The position numbers were made by a program, and so were the translations under genes. Positions 46,090 through 60,142 of a stretch of 64,000 bases of DNA are shown one piece after another. How positions within the stretch are numbered: position 1 is the stretch's first letter; every line of letters begins with the position of its first letter. The notes under the pieces are model-generated. The model saw only the letters and a list, made by a program, of their open reading frames with translations, had not been told where the DNA came from and made no database searches. This DNA is from Chlorops oryzae (taxonomy: Eukaryota; Arthropoda; Insecta; Diptera; Chloropidae): assembly GCA_020466095.1 (NCBI GenBank), contig CM035807.1, positions 108,330,906 to 108,394,905 on the forward strand, in the 5' to 3' direction.

Positions 46090-49000
46090 GTAAATACAAA
46101 CGTCTTATAAAATGGAATTCGATACATTCTGAATTAACATCCATTTAAAGAATGAATAATTTCAAGTTTACATCGAAAAAATATATGAAGCATACTTTTG
46201 GGATCTAGTTTTAAGAAAGGTTTCTTACGGGCTTTGAATACGTTGCTTTTGAATTGATTGTCTCAACCATTTCTCGATATAAATGATTAAGAGTAAATTG
46301 CTTTAAAACATTTCTATCGTTTAAGACGCGTTAAACCTCAAGAAGGGAAGGAGGACGATGACGACTCCACCCCAACATCAATTAAAAATCAAAGCAACCA
46401 CTTAAGGTGTAATTGAATTAATTACTAAAATACCTTAAGACCTCCGCTCAAAGATTAATTGCACTACATATATACATAGCTGCAGGCCGACTGACTATCC
46501 AGGCAGTTGCTGCTTATCTTGCAATCTTATCTAATTCTCCCTTTCAATTTCAATCGTAAGCACATTTACTTTCCCTTCCCTTCCTTTTCTTTGCCCTTTG
46601 CTCCTTTTTTCCGGCGCATTAGAGATTCACTTTATCGTATTAACGCAAAATCAAGTTAAAAAGTCATTACAAGCTCTAAATCCAATTAAGAAACCGAAGA
46701 ACACCCAAGAACTAGACCATGAAGAGGCAGAGGGAAGATGACGAAGAGAAGAGTTGAGTAAAGAAAACGCCGTCATGCTGTCATGCCCCAACTAACCCCT
46801 ATAGAAGATATAGATAAAGAATAAGTCGGACGAACCTAATAGCTTAGATTGCTGGCAATATCTCTTTCTACGCAACACGACACGACACGACACGACCACG
46901 ACACGACATCGCACTTTAGCACATTCGAAACGGGAAAATGAGAACAGTGCAATAATTTTTCTCGAAACTTTACTTTGGGGTTCAATACCTCTTTTACAGC
47001 AGCACTGTATTCTTGTAGGTATGTGTGTGCGTTCGCTGCTCCTGTGCCAACGTACCACGCCCAAAACCCATTTCAACCGAAGGAGGACCATCGGAAGAAG
47101 GCAATGAGAATAATGGATAATGGATGAATGAAGGGTAGTCATAGAAGCGCCACCAGAGCACATGGATTGCAAATCAATTCACACACACAGACACACAACA
47201 ACAACACATGCACACATACTTCTGTGCACGAGCGATTCGAGCCAAAGTTGACTTCTCTCGCTCGACTTTCTGCGGTCGAATTGGATTTTATAAGGAAAAT
47301 GCCATGGGGGAGCAGCGGAGCCGGAGCTCACCACAACGAACGACCCCATTGACGATTGACGACTGACTTCTAACAAAACTAATTATAGATGAACGCAGGA
47401 AGCAGGAATAAGCAAGAAAAAAGAGGAAGAAATTAGCAAGAAGAAGAAAAGGAGGAGAGCCGCTTTATAACACCACCGAGGAGGGAGAATGCCCTGAGAT
47501 AAGCACGAAGTAGATGTATTTCAATAGCTATAAATATCGCAAATAGTGAAGAGAATTTTTATTGGAAAAATTGAAATATATACAAAGGAACCGAACGACG
47601 GAACAGGGGGAGAAATTGATTTTAAAACTTTAATACCTCCATTAGAAAACGTATTTAGAAACTTTGAAGTTTTGATGAATTGGCGAGCTGAACTTCAACA
47701 AAATTGTACTCTAATAATAGCAAGACTGGCGCTGTCGATGACTGCGGTGGTTGTGGCTGACTTCAATGTCTGAATGCTGCTCTATTCTCTTTCTCCTTCT
47801 GTCAACGGAAGGGGTCCAGACTCCGGACCACTACTGCCATTGAACTAGACCAGTAGATTCCGATAGGTACATACATATCGACAAACGAGCGAATGGCGTC
47901 AAATGACAAGTGTCATAAACGATTACAAGCGAAAATGCTTTAACACACAAACAGAACAGAACAGATACGAAGGACCATGGTTAGAGTGAGAATGAGCAGA
48001 TACGAAGGACCATGGTTAGAGTGAGAATGAAGTGGAGGGCGACTGTGATTCCTCACACAAATTTTTTCATACCGACAGACCTTCAGGGCAAAATTGCATG
48101 GACCTCGGTGAAGAACATCCGACTCTAACACCATCATGGATGGGAACGTTAAGTTCAACAACAGAGCCCATTTCAAAATCAATCAATGCTGTGCGGAAAG
48201 TGGGAATTTGGAAGATGGAAAAAGAGCATTTTCATATAGGGTTGAGGCTCGCGTTGCTTCGCTGGATAAGTAGTGAGCGTGTGCACATCATGTTGGGTGG
48301 AATTTTCAATTTTTGTTCTCTTACCGTTAAATGGTTTAATGGAAGCGACGACTGTCGTCTGTTGAAAGTGTACGAAATTCCATAAGTGAAGTTGAAAATT
48401 CACTTTGTCATGTCAAAGGGAAGGGAAAAAAAACCCCCCGTTTAGGGAAACTGTTTGAACGGACTACTGAGGGGATATAATATATATATATTTTAAAATG
48501 GAGGATTAATATGGGGACAAGTAAGTTTTATGATTAAATCCAGAACGCTGAGTTTTTTTCTTCTGATTTTAGGTAAGTCTAAATATTTCATATCCAGTCA
48601 TCAATATCCTATGATCATTATAGTTCCCTGATGAGAATAAAATATCCTACCGAGTTTTTGAGCAGATAAACAACGGAAACTCAGTCATTTCCAGAAAAGT
48701 TTAAGTTTGAAATGCTGATTAATATCAGCCTAGAGACACTGTAGGCTCTTTGTCCTAATGATTCCATAGCGAAAGAATTCTGTCATGGATAGCTGAATTT
48801 GGTCCAGTCGTTGGCCCATTCCAAATGATGCAAACTTAATGTTTGAAGCACTAGATTTAGTCCTCTTTGATAGCTTATTATTCAAATGAATAAAATTCTC
48901 CCACCAACTGTCGTAAGGATTCAATGAACGAGCTACCCAAAAGTCAGAATTCGAATTTAAGGACTATTTTATGGGCTCATGTATATAATGGGAATTCATT

Positions 49001-49216
49001 CGAACGCTCGAAGGAGTGAACTCCGAGAACTTCTTTGCGTTAACTGTCAAAATACATGGAAGCTTTAACGGCTGTTCAAAAAGTTCTCAAAGTTCACTAA
49101 GTTCGAAATCTGAATCTGAATCTGGGTATTCCCATATAGTATATAGAATAGGAACAAACTATAAAAATTTTTGGTATTACGGGAAAAGTCCGCCCAAATA
49201 GCTATATAAAAACATT
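46090..49216. other. Non-coding spacer
   Basis: No gene recognised. Includes an ACGAC minisatellite (46873-46911) and a 35-bp exact tandem duplication (47962-48031, unit starting CAGATACGAAGGACCATGG). Near 48985-49143 there is a weak inverted pair around ATGGGAATTC. Confidence 0.4.
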
Positions 49217-49224
49217 GACTAGAC

Positions 49225-49456
49225 CATGATACAAGAAAACAAGATAGCGCCACTTGAGAGAGGAAACCTCACAAACTCAAAATCGCGATTCGTTGTTGTT
49301 GTTTCCCATGTTAAATCGGCTTTTTACTTTTTTGAATAGCATGGGAAACAACAACAGTTTCTCGCTCATTGACGTCACAAACTCAATTTTCGGCTCTCAA
49401 AGAAAGCCTCAAAATAGCGGTTCTGAAGTGGCGCTATCTTGTTTTCTTGTATCATG
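49225..49456. mobile_element. P-element-like MITE, copy 2 (232 bp)
   Basis: Same length as copy 1, with the same 31-bp ends (CATGATACAAGAAAACAAGA...). It is flanked by GACTAGAC at 49217-49224 and 49457-49464. The interior differs from copy 1 at only a small number of positions. Confidence 0.78.
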
Positions 49457-49501
49457 GACTAGACTAGAAAAAATATGTATACCTACCAATTTATAGATAT
49501 A

Positions 49502-49724
49502 CAGGGGTGTCACAGAATCCGATATCTGTCGGAATCGGAATTAAAACCGATCAAATTTTCATACAGAATTGAAAAAATGTGTTGTTTTTGGTTTTCAATC
49601 GGAACTATTATCGGTTCTTAATTGCACAGAACCCTATTTTATCCAGCTGTCTATGAAATATATATGAAAATCCAGTTGACTAAAATTCCAATTCCGACAG
49701 CTATCGGATTCTGTGACACCCCTG
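49502..49724. mobile_element. MITE with CAGGGGTGTCACAG ends
   Basis: Inverted ends of about 36 bp with mismatches: CAGGGGTGTCACAGAATCCG at the left and CGGATTCTGTGACACCCCTG at the right. TA precedes the left end. The right flank is ATAG, so the duplication is not certain. Confidence 0.68.
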
Positions 49725-52700
49725 ATAGTTAAAAAAAATCTATAACACAAAAACGGTCCATTCAACTTCAATTTCCACAAATCGATCAGTCCAAAATCGT
49801 CAATCCGAAAAATGGAGACATTCGATAATTGAAAAGGCGCCAAAATCTCACGAAATCAAATATAAATACAAAAAAAAAAAAAGAGCATTCGAACAAACTT
49901 AAGTCGAGAAATCAATCGAGGGAAAAACGAAATAAATATTGTTGGAATGTGCGCACAGCACAACAATAACAGCAACAACAACAACGACAATAAAAATAAC
50001 ATCTCTTGGCAAGGATCAAAACAAATATACAGAACAAAGCGGAATCGAAAACAGCATTTTACCATTCAAAGAGCAACAATACACAAAACGCCGACTCCAG
50101 ACGCAACTTCCTCCTTCCCCTACACTACCCTACCCTACCCAACGATTCCAACGCTCCGCTTGGTTTTTATGGACTCTGCTAGCGCAAAAGTACGTTGCAT
50201 GCACCAAATTCTTTTGGACTTGTTGTTTGTTGTTGCAACTGTACATAAAAAGGCAACAAAACAGAGACGAAAGTAAACGACGAGGCAACGAACGAGCCAT
50301 CGAAAAGGAATACACGGAAGAAGGAATGCACAAAACAAGAACGAAAAATGAAAATAATAAACCGCCATGTTGTGTCCGACAGTGCTGCCAGAAACTTGTG
50401 CGGCGAAAATAATACCCTACGCTGGTTTTCGCTACATATTCGGAATTTTTTGGACATCCTTCTAAATAGAAAAAATACTTTAGAATTAAATCTTCAAATT
50501 ATCATTCATCATACGTCTTAGGGCCAATGTGAGAGAATGTGATGACCTAAAAATATTCGAAGCTATTGGCCAATTTTTATTCCCTTCCTAATGTGCTTAG
50601 AATGGGGGAATTTTTGTTTTTCATATCCTATGGGGGAAAATTCCCCGGGAGTATTTACAATTGCGGCAACACTGATTGTGGGGACAAAGCGCTCTTCTTC
50701 ATTTTCTATTCATTTTATCTTCTGGCTCTTCGGCGGCACAAGGCAGCATAGCATAGTAGCGCTAGCGGCGACGCCGGCTGAAGCACAGCGGCGGCGCGGC
50801 GACGACCACGACGTACAGTACCTACACAACAAACTACAATACAACAAAAACGTGGCGTACGTTTTGCTGTGGCATACCCAGCGAACGGTGTACCGTGTAG
50901 AGTGGAGAAGCAAACAACGAAAAAAAAAAAAAAAATAGATATGAATGAAGAGAGCGCAAAATGCGTGAGTCGTGTGTGCCTCTCTCTCGGTGTGTGGTTG
51001 CATGGATGGGTGTGTTTGTATTTGCGTATGGGAACACAATGCGCGACTTGGATTTGAACGCAGCGTTAATAATGATGATGAAGATGATCATGAGAGAAGT
51101 TCATAATCATTGTTGTTGTTGTGTTTTTTTTCTTTATCTTTAGCCAAAGCACAACGACCGCTGCTCAGTTTGATTTTTTTAATGGTTTTTTTTTTTAGTT
51201 TTTTTTCTTTTTTCTTTTTTACTAGGCACATGTTGAGAGTGTTAAATGAAAGAAAAAAAAACTTGAGACATTTTAGCGGTACTAAACAAATAAATTTGTT
51301 ATTAATACAGGAAATGGCAGATGAGATGAACGAATGCCTATTCTGCAGACTTGAGAAAATTCTTTTTTCTTTAAAGGAGGTAGTATTTTACTACATTTTC
51401 ATCACCCTTACTACTATACTACTAAAATTGAAATATTACTATATTTCTCTAGAAATGCAGATCTGTATAGTAGTTTACTAGTATCCGTCAAAAATTCTTT
51501 CTCAAATATGAAGACAGATATACAATATTCTTTTTTTTTTTAATTTTCGTAAAATTTACTGGGATACAGTAGTACCATTCCTGTTTCATTCAGGAAATAT
51601 TTTTTAAGAGAAGTGCATTCGTTAAATATTATATTTCCAACCCATTTTATTTGATTTCCTAAACGTACTACAAAATGTCCCAAAATACTACTAAAAAAGC
51701 AAGCTTTACTACTAAACGAAAATTGAAAACGACAGCACTGGTGTGAACCCTGATGGCATAACAGGGTTGCTAGTGAGATTTTTAGAAGTATTTATTTATT
51801 TAAACAAAATATATTTTATTTTTTTTATATAGATACCTATTATAGGGATTCATGCAGCGTTGAAAATGCTTTTGAAACTTTTCCCATCCTAATTTTCATA
51901 TAAATATAGACAGTTCAGTGAAAAATTTCTCGATTCGTTAAGTTTCTGAAACTGGATGAAAGCATTTCTTGCATAAGTATGATTATTCTCTATTAATAAA
52001 CCCTGGTTATGTTATGCAATTTGATATTTTCTCGATATAAGGAATTCTCTGTGAATCTTTTGACCCTGAGACGGTGCTTATAATGGAAATAGATCTACGA
52101 TTGACGGGTTTTCGACCGAGTGCAGTAGATTCATGAGCGTTTAACTATGTTTCGATAGATAGAACAGCAATTCTATACGCCAAAATGAAGGTCTTCAAAG
52201 AACATATTCAAAAAAAAAAACCGTCTTCTGTTTCAATATTCATTTCAACTTCTCTGTTAAGTATAAAATTTCATCTGCCGCGTTTGGGGTGTAAATTTCA
52301 AAAATTCAAGTCATTGGGCATATACGTACAAGGAACACCTGTCATTGAGTATAGCAGCTGTTGCAGGGGGAAAATATTTTGAAAGGACTTCTTAAAGCCC
52401 AACAGGGGCACGCGCCAATGAGAATGTAATCAAATAAGGTAACATAAATACCTGGTAGGTATGTAAAAAAAAAAAGCACATCAGTTGGGTAAATGTCCAG
52501 AGGACGTGCCGTCAACAACAATCAACAACTGGGGGAAAAAAAGCCATGGAAAGCCATGTTACAAAGGTCACCTGCCGACAACTTCTGTTCCGGAGACCAC
52601 ACCAGTGGGTACATACACACAACGCACCGACACAACACACACACACAGAAAATGTGCCCTCGAAAATGGACAATCGGAATGGACAAACGACAAGATATGT

Positions 52701-53298
52701 AGACATTTCATTGTTTGACGCACGATCAGGTTTTGTTTATTTTATCCAAATCCATCGATGATGTTGTGCTGCCATGACTTTCTTGCGAAAATCGCCAGTC
52801 GCACATATGTACATATGTACATACATGCATTGTACGTTCGTGTTGAATTCGGTCTGACAGCGTTTGTCTGAATTAATTAAGCCGAATTCATACAGGAAAA
52901 ATGTACAGCCAGCCAGCCAGACAGATATACCGACAGTGAGACAGACAGACAGACAGACAGACAAATAAACAGAGATACAATCTGACATTCTCTCTTCAGC
53001 CTCTCTTTTTCTTTTGTTTTTTTTTTTTTTCTGTCGCTCTCTCAAATTGTTCTCTACCTTCTTCCTGACTAGAAATTCCATTCCAACGACCTTTTTCTTA
53101 TGTATGTATTATTATCTCGATGATTTCTTATTTCAAATGATTTTGTCACATTTCTCTATTCTGTTTTTATCGCCTTCGAAAATGGCCATTTACATGTGCG
53201 TGCGTGTGCGCGGCTTTTTTCTTTCTTTTCCTTTTTTCTTTGGTAAAATATTTTGCCCATGTATTGGGGTTCGTATGGAATCCTCAACGCTGGATACA
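49725..53298. other. Non-coding spacer
   Basis: No gene recognised. Contains CAA/CAG-type repeats, a GC-rich patch at 50750-50815 (GGCGGCG-rich), poly-T at about 51180-51215, CA repeats at 52620-52640 and a CAGA array at 52905-52965. Confidence 0.35.
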
Positions 53299-54106
53299 CA
53301 CTGAAAAACTTCAAGGTGGAGCTGAAGAGAGAACGGCCATACGGAATTTTGTATCACAAGAAAAAGAGAGGGCGGCTCCGTTCAAGACCACGTTGAGTTG
53401 TCAAAGTGATAAACTAAGGACTGTTAAAGAAAAAATTTGTGCATTTGTTTTTAGGCGTAAATTCAAAACCAAAAAAAAAACAGGAAACCTTAAAGATTGG
53501 TACCCTTAAAAAGTATAAATTATACAGATTTGGAAAACCCACAAGCATGTCATAAAAAAAAATCGCTCAAGAGGTCGGAGTGCACCGAAATACCATTGGA
53601 AATGTCATCAAACGATACAAGGAAGGTCAGGCCAATATCAGGAAATCCGGTTCAGGGAGAAAAAAGGGTGTTTTGCATATGCGAAATTATCACAAAAGAT
53701 AAAGTCTGAATTTCATCGAAATCCTAACAGCTCTGTCGCTAAAAATAGGGCCCGAAAATAGTATAACTACCTGACAAAATCCAATTAACTCTACTGTATA
53801 CAGTATTTTGGCCAGATTTAGCAACATGTCACTACTCTACTACAAAACCATAGCATGGTATGAAGTAAATAAGGTCACAGTGGTACCTAAAGAGGCAAAT
53901 CTACCCAATTTCCCAGAGCTTCGTCCTATCGAAAGATATTGGGCCGTAATGAAAAGAAACCTGAAGAATACACATAGAAGCAGCAAAAATATTGAAAACT
54001 TTAAAGTTAATTGGGCGAAAAATGTACGAACGACTAAATGAAAAAGTACTGTAAAAACTCTAATGTGGCTAGTACTAATAGAAATGCTCGAAAATTTTTT
54101 TCAGTG
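53299..54106 (+). mobile_element. Tc1-family transposon remnant
   Basis: Ends CACTGAAAAACTTC and GAAAATTTTTTTCAGTG are inverted, with TA after the right end. Transposase remnants: a helix-turn-helix stretch IAQEVGVHRNTIGNVIKRYK (about 53555-53615), and a C-terminal ELRPIERYWAVMKRNLK (about 53920-53970), the Tc1 signature ending. The centre, including the first catalytic Asp region, is deleted. Confidence 0.7.
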
Positions 54107-57100
54107 TAAAATTAACGTCCAAAATATTGATATATTATTTCTACAACATCTACATAGACAAGAAAAAAAAATATTACAGTCCTTATTTGGGGATAATATT
54201 CCGCTTCTGGGAAACCGAATGCCAATAAATTAAAAACCCAACTTCTCACACAGTCTTTTTTCTTCTCATTTTTGGCATGCGAAAATAATCAGAGCGAAAG
54301 AGAAAGTTGAGTGTTGAAAATACTCAAGAGAATCGGTTTTATTCGCGTTGCCACCTAGATGTTCCATTTATTATGGCGAATACTCATGAATAAGAAAAAA
54401 AAATTGTTAACGCTCTGAAACATGAGGCAAAAAAAATTGTATGGTCCGAGTGCCGGTCGCTTTCGCTTTACAAAAAAAAAACAAAAACTGCCTCAACACA
54501 TGTTGCTTTGCCGGAAGTGTGCCCCATTTTTATTTTGGTCTGCCATTTATTAATCATTTCTTTTCATAAAATTCCAAATTTAAATGCATTTCTTTGATTT
54601 GAAAATAACCGTCGTATGAGAACTGTTCCTAAGCAACTGTCACATTAGAGTGTACGAACACTTTTGATAGTGATATGAGAATATGTTATTATGGAGAAGA
54701 AGAACCCCATTCTTTTGAGCCATTTTCCCGATTTGTTAAGCTTTTCTTATTCAAAATTTTATTGAAGTAATTTCTCCTTCAAGGTCTTCGAATTATTCCC
54801 TAATTTCATATTACGCGCAGTTGAAAAGAATATCAAAAATTCCACATCGTTTAAAAAGAAACCCAAAATTTGAATTCAATTCGAATAAGTTCACATTTAA
54901 CGGCGATTTTCTTGAACAATTACTTCAAACGGCCCTGGGCAATCTCGCTCAGTTGGCAACGCGAAACGGCTCAAATCATTCTCTTACAAAACTCTCAGAC
55001 GGACGAAGAGCACGCTCGTATAAGAGAAAAGCACGAAATAACAAAAGAGCAGAAGAAAAATACGCTCGCACATTTGAATTTGGGCATGTGTTGTGTGTGT
55101 GTGTGTGTGTGTGCCAATAGAAAATGAATTCAAAGCCAAAAAGAAATAGTGAAGAAGGCAACAACCGACAAAGCAGCAAAATTCGATGACGGCTGTGGCT
55201 ACACGCGCACACAAACACACAAGCACAGAACAGAGGGGAGAGAGCCACATAGGGGCAAGCGAAATTGTGTGAGCGAGCGCGGTTGAAAAACGATGGCGAT
55301 GACGATGCCGCCGACGACGACGACGCCGTCGAAGGCTTCAAGTAGAATAAACAAAAATGCAAAAACGGCAAACCGAGCACAAAGCAGATACCGAAAAAAG
55401 CGGCAAAATAAACGACGGCGCAAAAAACCGACAGGCGCATAAAATGAGGGAACAACGACGACGACGAACGAACAAGGCAGGCAGGCAGACAGACACACAA
55501 CAGACAGATGGACGAGTACACAAAAAAAGACAACAGACGACAGACGGAAGAATTTACGACCGCATTGAGAAAACGTTTTTTTTTCTTCTTCTTCTTTTTG
55601 GTCTTTCGCTTTTTGGATTTTGAGCAACGAGAGACAATAAGCGTAGGGAGGAAGAATTTGTGTTTTATGAAGCTGTTACGTTGTTGTTGGGGTTGTCTTT
55701 TATGGGAAAAAAAAGGCGGACATTGAGCAGAGTTGCCGTTGCTTAAAAACAAAAAATTTTAAACTATAAAAAATTTATTTCAAGGAAATGAAAATAAGAA
55801 CTAAAATTTAAAATTTTTATGTCTTATGAGGACTCTTGAGAGACTCCTGGGATAAAAACTTTTTTTTTTTTTTGAAGTTGAAACTTGGCAACTCTAAATG
55901 AGAAAAGTACATTTGAGCACGTAGCTGCTTCTTTTCCTGTTGGCTAAAGGAAGTGGATTTTGTGTATGTATGTGCTGCTGCTCATCAGAAAGAAAATCAA
56001 GCAGCGTATTAGGGGGGAATAGGAATATTGTATATGTATAAGCATGAGACGTACGGAAAAGAAGTAGCGAGGGACAAAGGAGAAGGCTCAATTGGAAAAG
56101 AAATTTTCCTTTATGTTACAATAGATTAAAATAAAAAGGAAGAAAAAAATTATGTTAGCAATTTAATGACTTACTTTTTCTGATGCTGATGGTAGTTGCC
56201 AAATATCGAATTGCTCGGTTCCTCGCACATATGGTCTCTAGCGGCTTCACATTTTTAAGTCTATGAATTTCGGAATTTTCAATTTTTCTGCTTTTGCGTT
56301 TCGGCACTTTTTACGAGAAATCAAAATGTATTGCGTAGCGGTTTTTACTGCTAAACTACTTCATAATGACGAAGCGAAGAAAACTCACTTTTTTTTTGTG
56401 TGAGTTTTCGTGGACTTTTCTACTTTACTTGCGATGGAACGAATTTAATTCATACACTTTGCGTGCTGTACACGACAGAAAGAAAAAATTTTAAGTTGCG
56501 TATTAACAAAAAAAAAAAAAAAAAGAGCGAAATTTCTTTTTCTTTTTTCCTTTCTTTCGACGACGGTTGTCTTTGCCGCCGATGTCGTGAGCCTCGTGTG
56601 TTCGTTTTATATGTTTGTTTTTGTATTTCGCACTTTATTTTATTAATTTAAATATGCTTTTTGTGTGTGGACTCTTTCTTTTTTTCTTCTTCCTAATTAA
56701 GTTGCCGGATACAAACGATTTATACGGGGCCAAGCGTCAACTGAAGCACTTCCTTTGCAACAAATGAATCAAACGCTACTGTAGCGCATGTATTGAGAGC
56801 GATGAGAGTCGACGAATTGAACGCAACGCAAACGGTCTTGTCGACACGAAGTTTCGAACTGCGGTGATGCCACCTCAGAAATTTATCCCTCTCTAGATCC
56901 GAAGTGAAAATCCCCTAAGAACACGATTGCGTAATTTTCCCCCGAAGCTTTTAAAATCCCCAATGTGGTGGAAAGTATGTATGTGAATTTGTGTCTCCCA
57001 ATGAAATTCACTGACCACCTAAAAAAAAAAAACCGCCATAATTAAGGGGAAAATACCTTACTTTGAAAAGTTGCTACGCGTGCCATATGTCTTGTATAGT

Positions 57101-57209
57101 AGTGAATGATCAAATTGTTGCCATTTTAGGAATGTAAGTGCAAGTTAGATTCAAATTTAAGCCAACAAGAAAATTGCGAGTGGAATTTGTTTGTCCTGCA
57201 GATTTCGAT
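54107..57209. other. Non-coding spacer
   Basis: (TG)n at 55087-55112, a GACGAC-rich GC patch at 55295-55330 and several poly-A/T runs. The 258-codon minus-strand frame at 54976-55752 is a Cys/Leu/Ser-rich artefact of the opposite strand's purine and CA repeats. Confidence 0.35.
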
Positions 57210-57448
57210 CCCTAACCGCGAAAATAACGTAAGCGACAAAAATCAAATTTTACAGGAGAGCGTTTTTTCTGATCTCCTTTGCATTGACTGGCATACAAAT
57301 TATAAAACTTATAGTGCAATATCTCCGTTAATATTGAGCATATCGTCGTAATAATTTACTAGGTGAAGAGTTTCAGGCTGAAGAACATATTTTCATCAAA
57401 AAGTCAATTTCGAAAAATATGTCGCTTACGTTATTTTCGCGGTTAGGG
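57210..57448. mobile_element. Element with 29-bp perfect terminal inverted repeats (239 bp)
   Basis: Left arm CCCTAACCGCGAAAATAACG then TAAGCGACA (57210-57238). The right arm (57420-57448) is its exact inverse. TCGAT occurs next to both ends, offset by one base, so a 5-bp duplication is possible. It is non-coding. Confidence 0.75.
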
Positions 57449-59376
57449 CTCGATTTGCTCACTCAATGAGTCACTTTTGATTTGATTGAATATTGAAATT
57501 TTTTGAGAAACAAACGTATATGCATTTTTAAATGAAAATATGCAATAATTGGCGTAATCCTTGCAAAAAAGATGTCTGCAATTTAAGAGAAAAGATTGCT
57601 TAAATCGCATATATTTCCTATCAAGTATTACCCTCCTTCTTTGTTGTAGAGTTATTTTAAACAAAACTTTGCTCTCTTCTCCTCGAATTATAGCATATGC
57701 ATACCATATTCAGTTCAGCTCCATCAAAATCGACATTTAAGCATTGCATACTATATTTCTATCCGAATGAAGAGAAGGGGGGATTTTCCAATACTTCAAT
57801 ATATTTTTATATTTTTTAAATAAATAAAATATACCTACCTTTAACCTGATAATAAAGAAAAGTCATCAAAATCAATGAAGCATTAGAAAAGCTATAGAAG
57901 ATTGAATAATTGGTATTTTGGAAATCAGTTCATTTTTACGAATCAAAGAGCTATAAAAAACCGTTCGAACTGCGTCTTGAAATTAGATATTGCATCGCAT
58001 TGGAATACGGAGTAAGACCCCAGGATCTAAAGCTATTAAAAAGCAACATAAATCTAAAAAGTCATGAGTTATTTTTCATGAGATTTAATTGACATTCCAC
58101 TTTTCAAAAATACTTTCGACGCATCACTAATGTCGAAGGCATCAGGTTGAACAGGCTCTTAGGACTTTATTTTTTTTTTTTTTTGGATCACTTCCTACGT
58201 AGCTTCCAACCATCCAAATATTTTGAAATTCCCTGAAATATATGAACCGCTTTGTCACGAAGGATCCTCGGATGCTCCATACAGCGCTAAGCAAGCCTTG
58301 ATAGCAATAATTACAGTTGAATGGCAAATGGATTTAAGAATTATTGCATTTATGATATCGCTCATTAGTCTTGATACAATAAGTTATACTGGCCAATCCC
58401 TTCGTTCAAACTACTACTACGCGTGCCTTTAATGTAACAAAGTTTTATCTTAAATACTTAAAAAAAAAAATATGGCATCACTGCAGAACTGGCAAAATGG
58501 GAGGAGAAAATGTGTTTTCGAGCAATCACTCAATTTGAGCAAAAGATGTGTTAACATGGTTAACTAAACTCAATGTTAACTTAACATGCGTTTCTAATAC
58601 CACTGTTAATTTAATATGCCTACGAATTTTAGCTGTGAATTTATCTCGAACAAGGGGAAATTGATACATTAAAATTTCGGAGAGATGTAGACAGCACTAA
58701 TCCAAATCGACATAGGAAAGACGAAAACAGCCGCAAAGACCTGGAAATCCGCTAAAAACCGCTTAAATCCGCTATTTGCTCGTTTAACATGCATGATAAA
58801 AATTTCTGTTAACATAAAAATGTTTGCCAGCAATCAATATTGCTGTTAACTACATTTTGTGCAAAAAAATCTTTTTTTTTCTAATAAAATGTTTAATTTT
58901 CCCTTCAATTCTAGAGTGAAAGTCCGTGTAAATTTACCCCTCAACACCTAAAAAGAAAAATACAGACATTTTTAATTGGTGTGCGTCAAACATCATGCAC
59001 GTTCGATCGAGCATTGTTGTAGGAGACTTCAAACTGCTCTTTCATTTTCTATTCTTCGGCTTTTAGGCGTGCCAATTCCAAATGTGGCGACTCAATTCTT
59101 GAATGAAAGCAATATTTTCGAGACCAATGATCAACGCTTACAATTTGTGCACCCGGAAATAACAAACAAGAGATTCTCAAATCTTTCATTCATAAGATAC
59201 TATGCGCTCGAAGAAACTCAACGATTTGAAGAAAACTGTTGACGGAATTGATGAAGAAAATGAGGGCCTCGAAAATTGAATAACATTTCTTTCGGCTTCA
59301 AGGAACAAGTACACGAACACCCTAAATTATTGATTTTATCTAATGAAGGTTGGAACTATTTGAGACTAAGCTAAGG
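57449..59376. other. Non-coding spacer
   Basis: AT-rich. Short frames such as 58976-59242 have no recognisable family. A GTTAAC/TTAACAT-rich stretch lies at 58550-58850. Confidence 0.35.
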
Positions 59377-59920
59377 TTAGTGTGGCTGCCACCATGAAGG
59401 GTGACACATTTAGCCCTCAAATGGGCCCATTTTGGTACTACGAAAAATGCCAGATAAAACGACTCAACTAACATCCATCCCTCGGGGGAGCTTGTTATCC
59501 TTAGAGGGCGCGTCCCCAAGGCGGCGGATAGGGGAACACCTTACAGATATGGGTGGCAGGAGGGAAATTAAATACCTCCCGCGGACCACACAAGCCGGAG
59601 AAGGTTCACTCCGTCAGTCACCAAAACCATGTGGGGAATTTTTGCTGGAAGTGCGGCGGCGGAATACGTCCAAGCGTATCAACGGAGGTCACTGTGTAAA
59701 CATGTACCACACAATCTCTTCGCAGCATCTGTCAACCAGGTTAGGTTCGGCTGTGAGCGGACGTCTGTCTTGGACCAAGCGGTTCGCTATATAAATGTTG
59801 ATAATGTCTCTACACTGGAGAACCCACGGTCCCTCACGGACTTTAAAGTGGGTTGCGCTGGGCTAGTAACCCAGTCCCGCCTATGCTCCTACCAGGAGCG
59901 ACGTGTATTATATATTAAAT
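59377..59920. repeat. SINE-tail fragment followed by LINE 5'-type sequence
   Basis: 59377-59450 matches the tail of the SINE at 7690-7880 in reverse orientation. From about 59470 a GC-rich stretch (GAGGGCGCGTCCCCAAGGCG) continues to about 59900, resembling the 5' part of non-LTR elements. No intact ORF is present and the class is not certain. Confidence 0.35.
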
Positions 59921-59921
59921 A

Positions 59922-60109
59922 CAGTAAAAAATCGGTTATAATGATACCGCTTATAACGATTATCGGTTATAAGTAGCGATGAACATTTTAGGTAAAGTTT
60001 GGTTCGCTATTCTAATTCTTCTTAATTTCTGTTACCGGATATAGCGATTATCGGTTATAACGATGGATTTTGCTGGTCCCTTCGACATCGTTATAACCGA
60101 TTTTCGCTG
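59922..60109. mobile_element. pogo-like MITE, copy 1
   Basis: Ends CAGTAAAAAATCGGTTATAA and TTATAACCGATTTTCGCTG are inverted. The interior carries further CGGTTATAACGAT blocks. Copy 2 at 62207-62387 shares the whole layout, including TTCGCTATTCTAATTCTTCT and GCTGGTCCCTTCGAC. Confidence 0.72.
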
Positions 60110-60142
60110 TTTATAATATGGATTGCATATCGAGGAATAAAT

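Noticed and set aside
54976..55752. 258-codon open frame, minus strand
   Set aside because: Cys/Leu/Ser/Phe-rich translation of simple repeats; no family resemblance and no splice context.
58976..59242. 88-codon frame, plus strand
   Set aside because: No family recognised, no splice or promoter context; kept as unexplained non-coding DNA.
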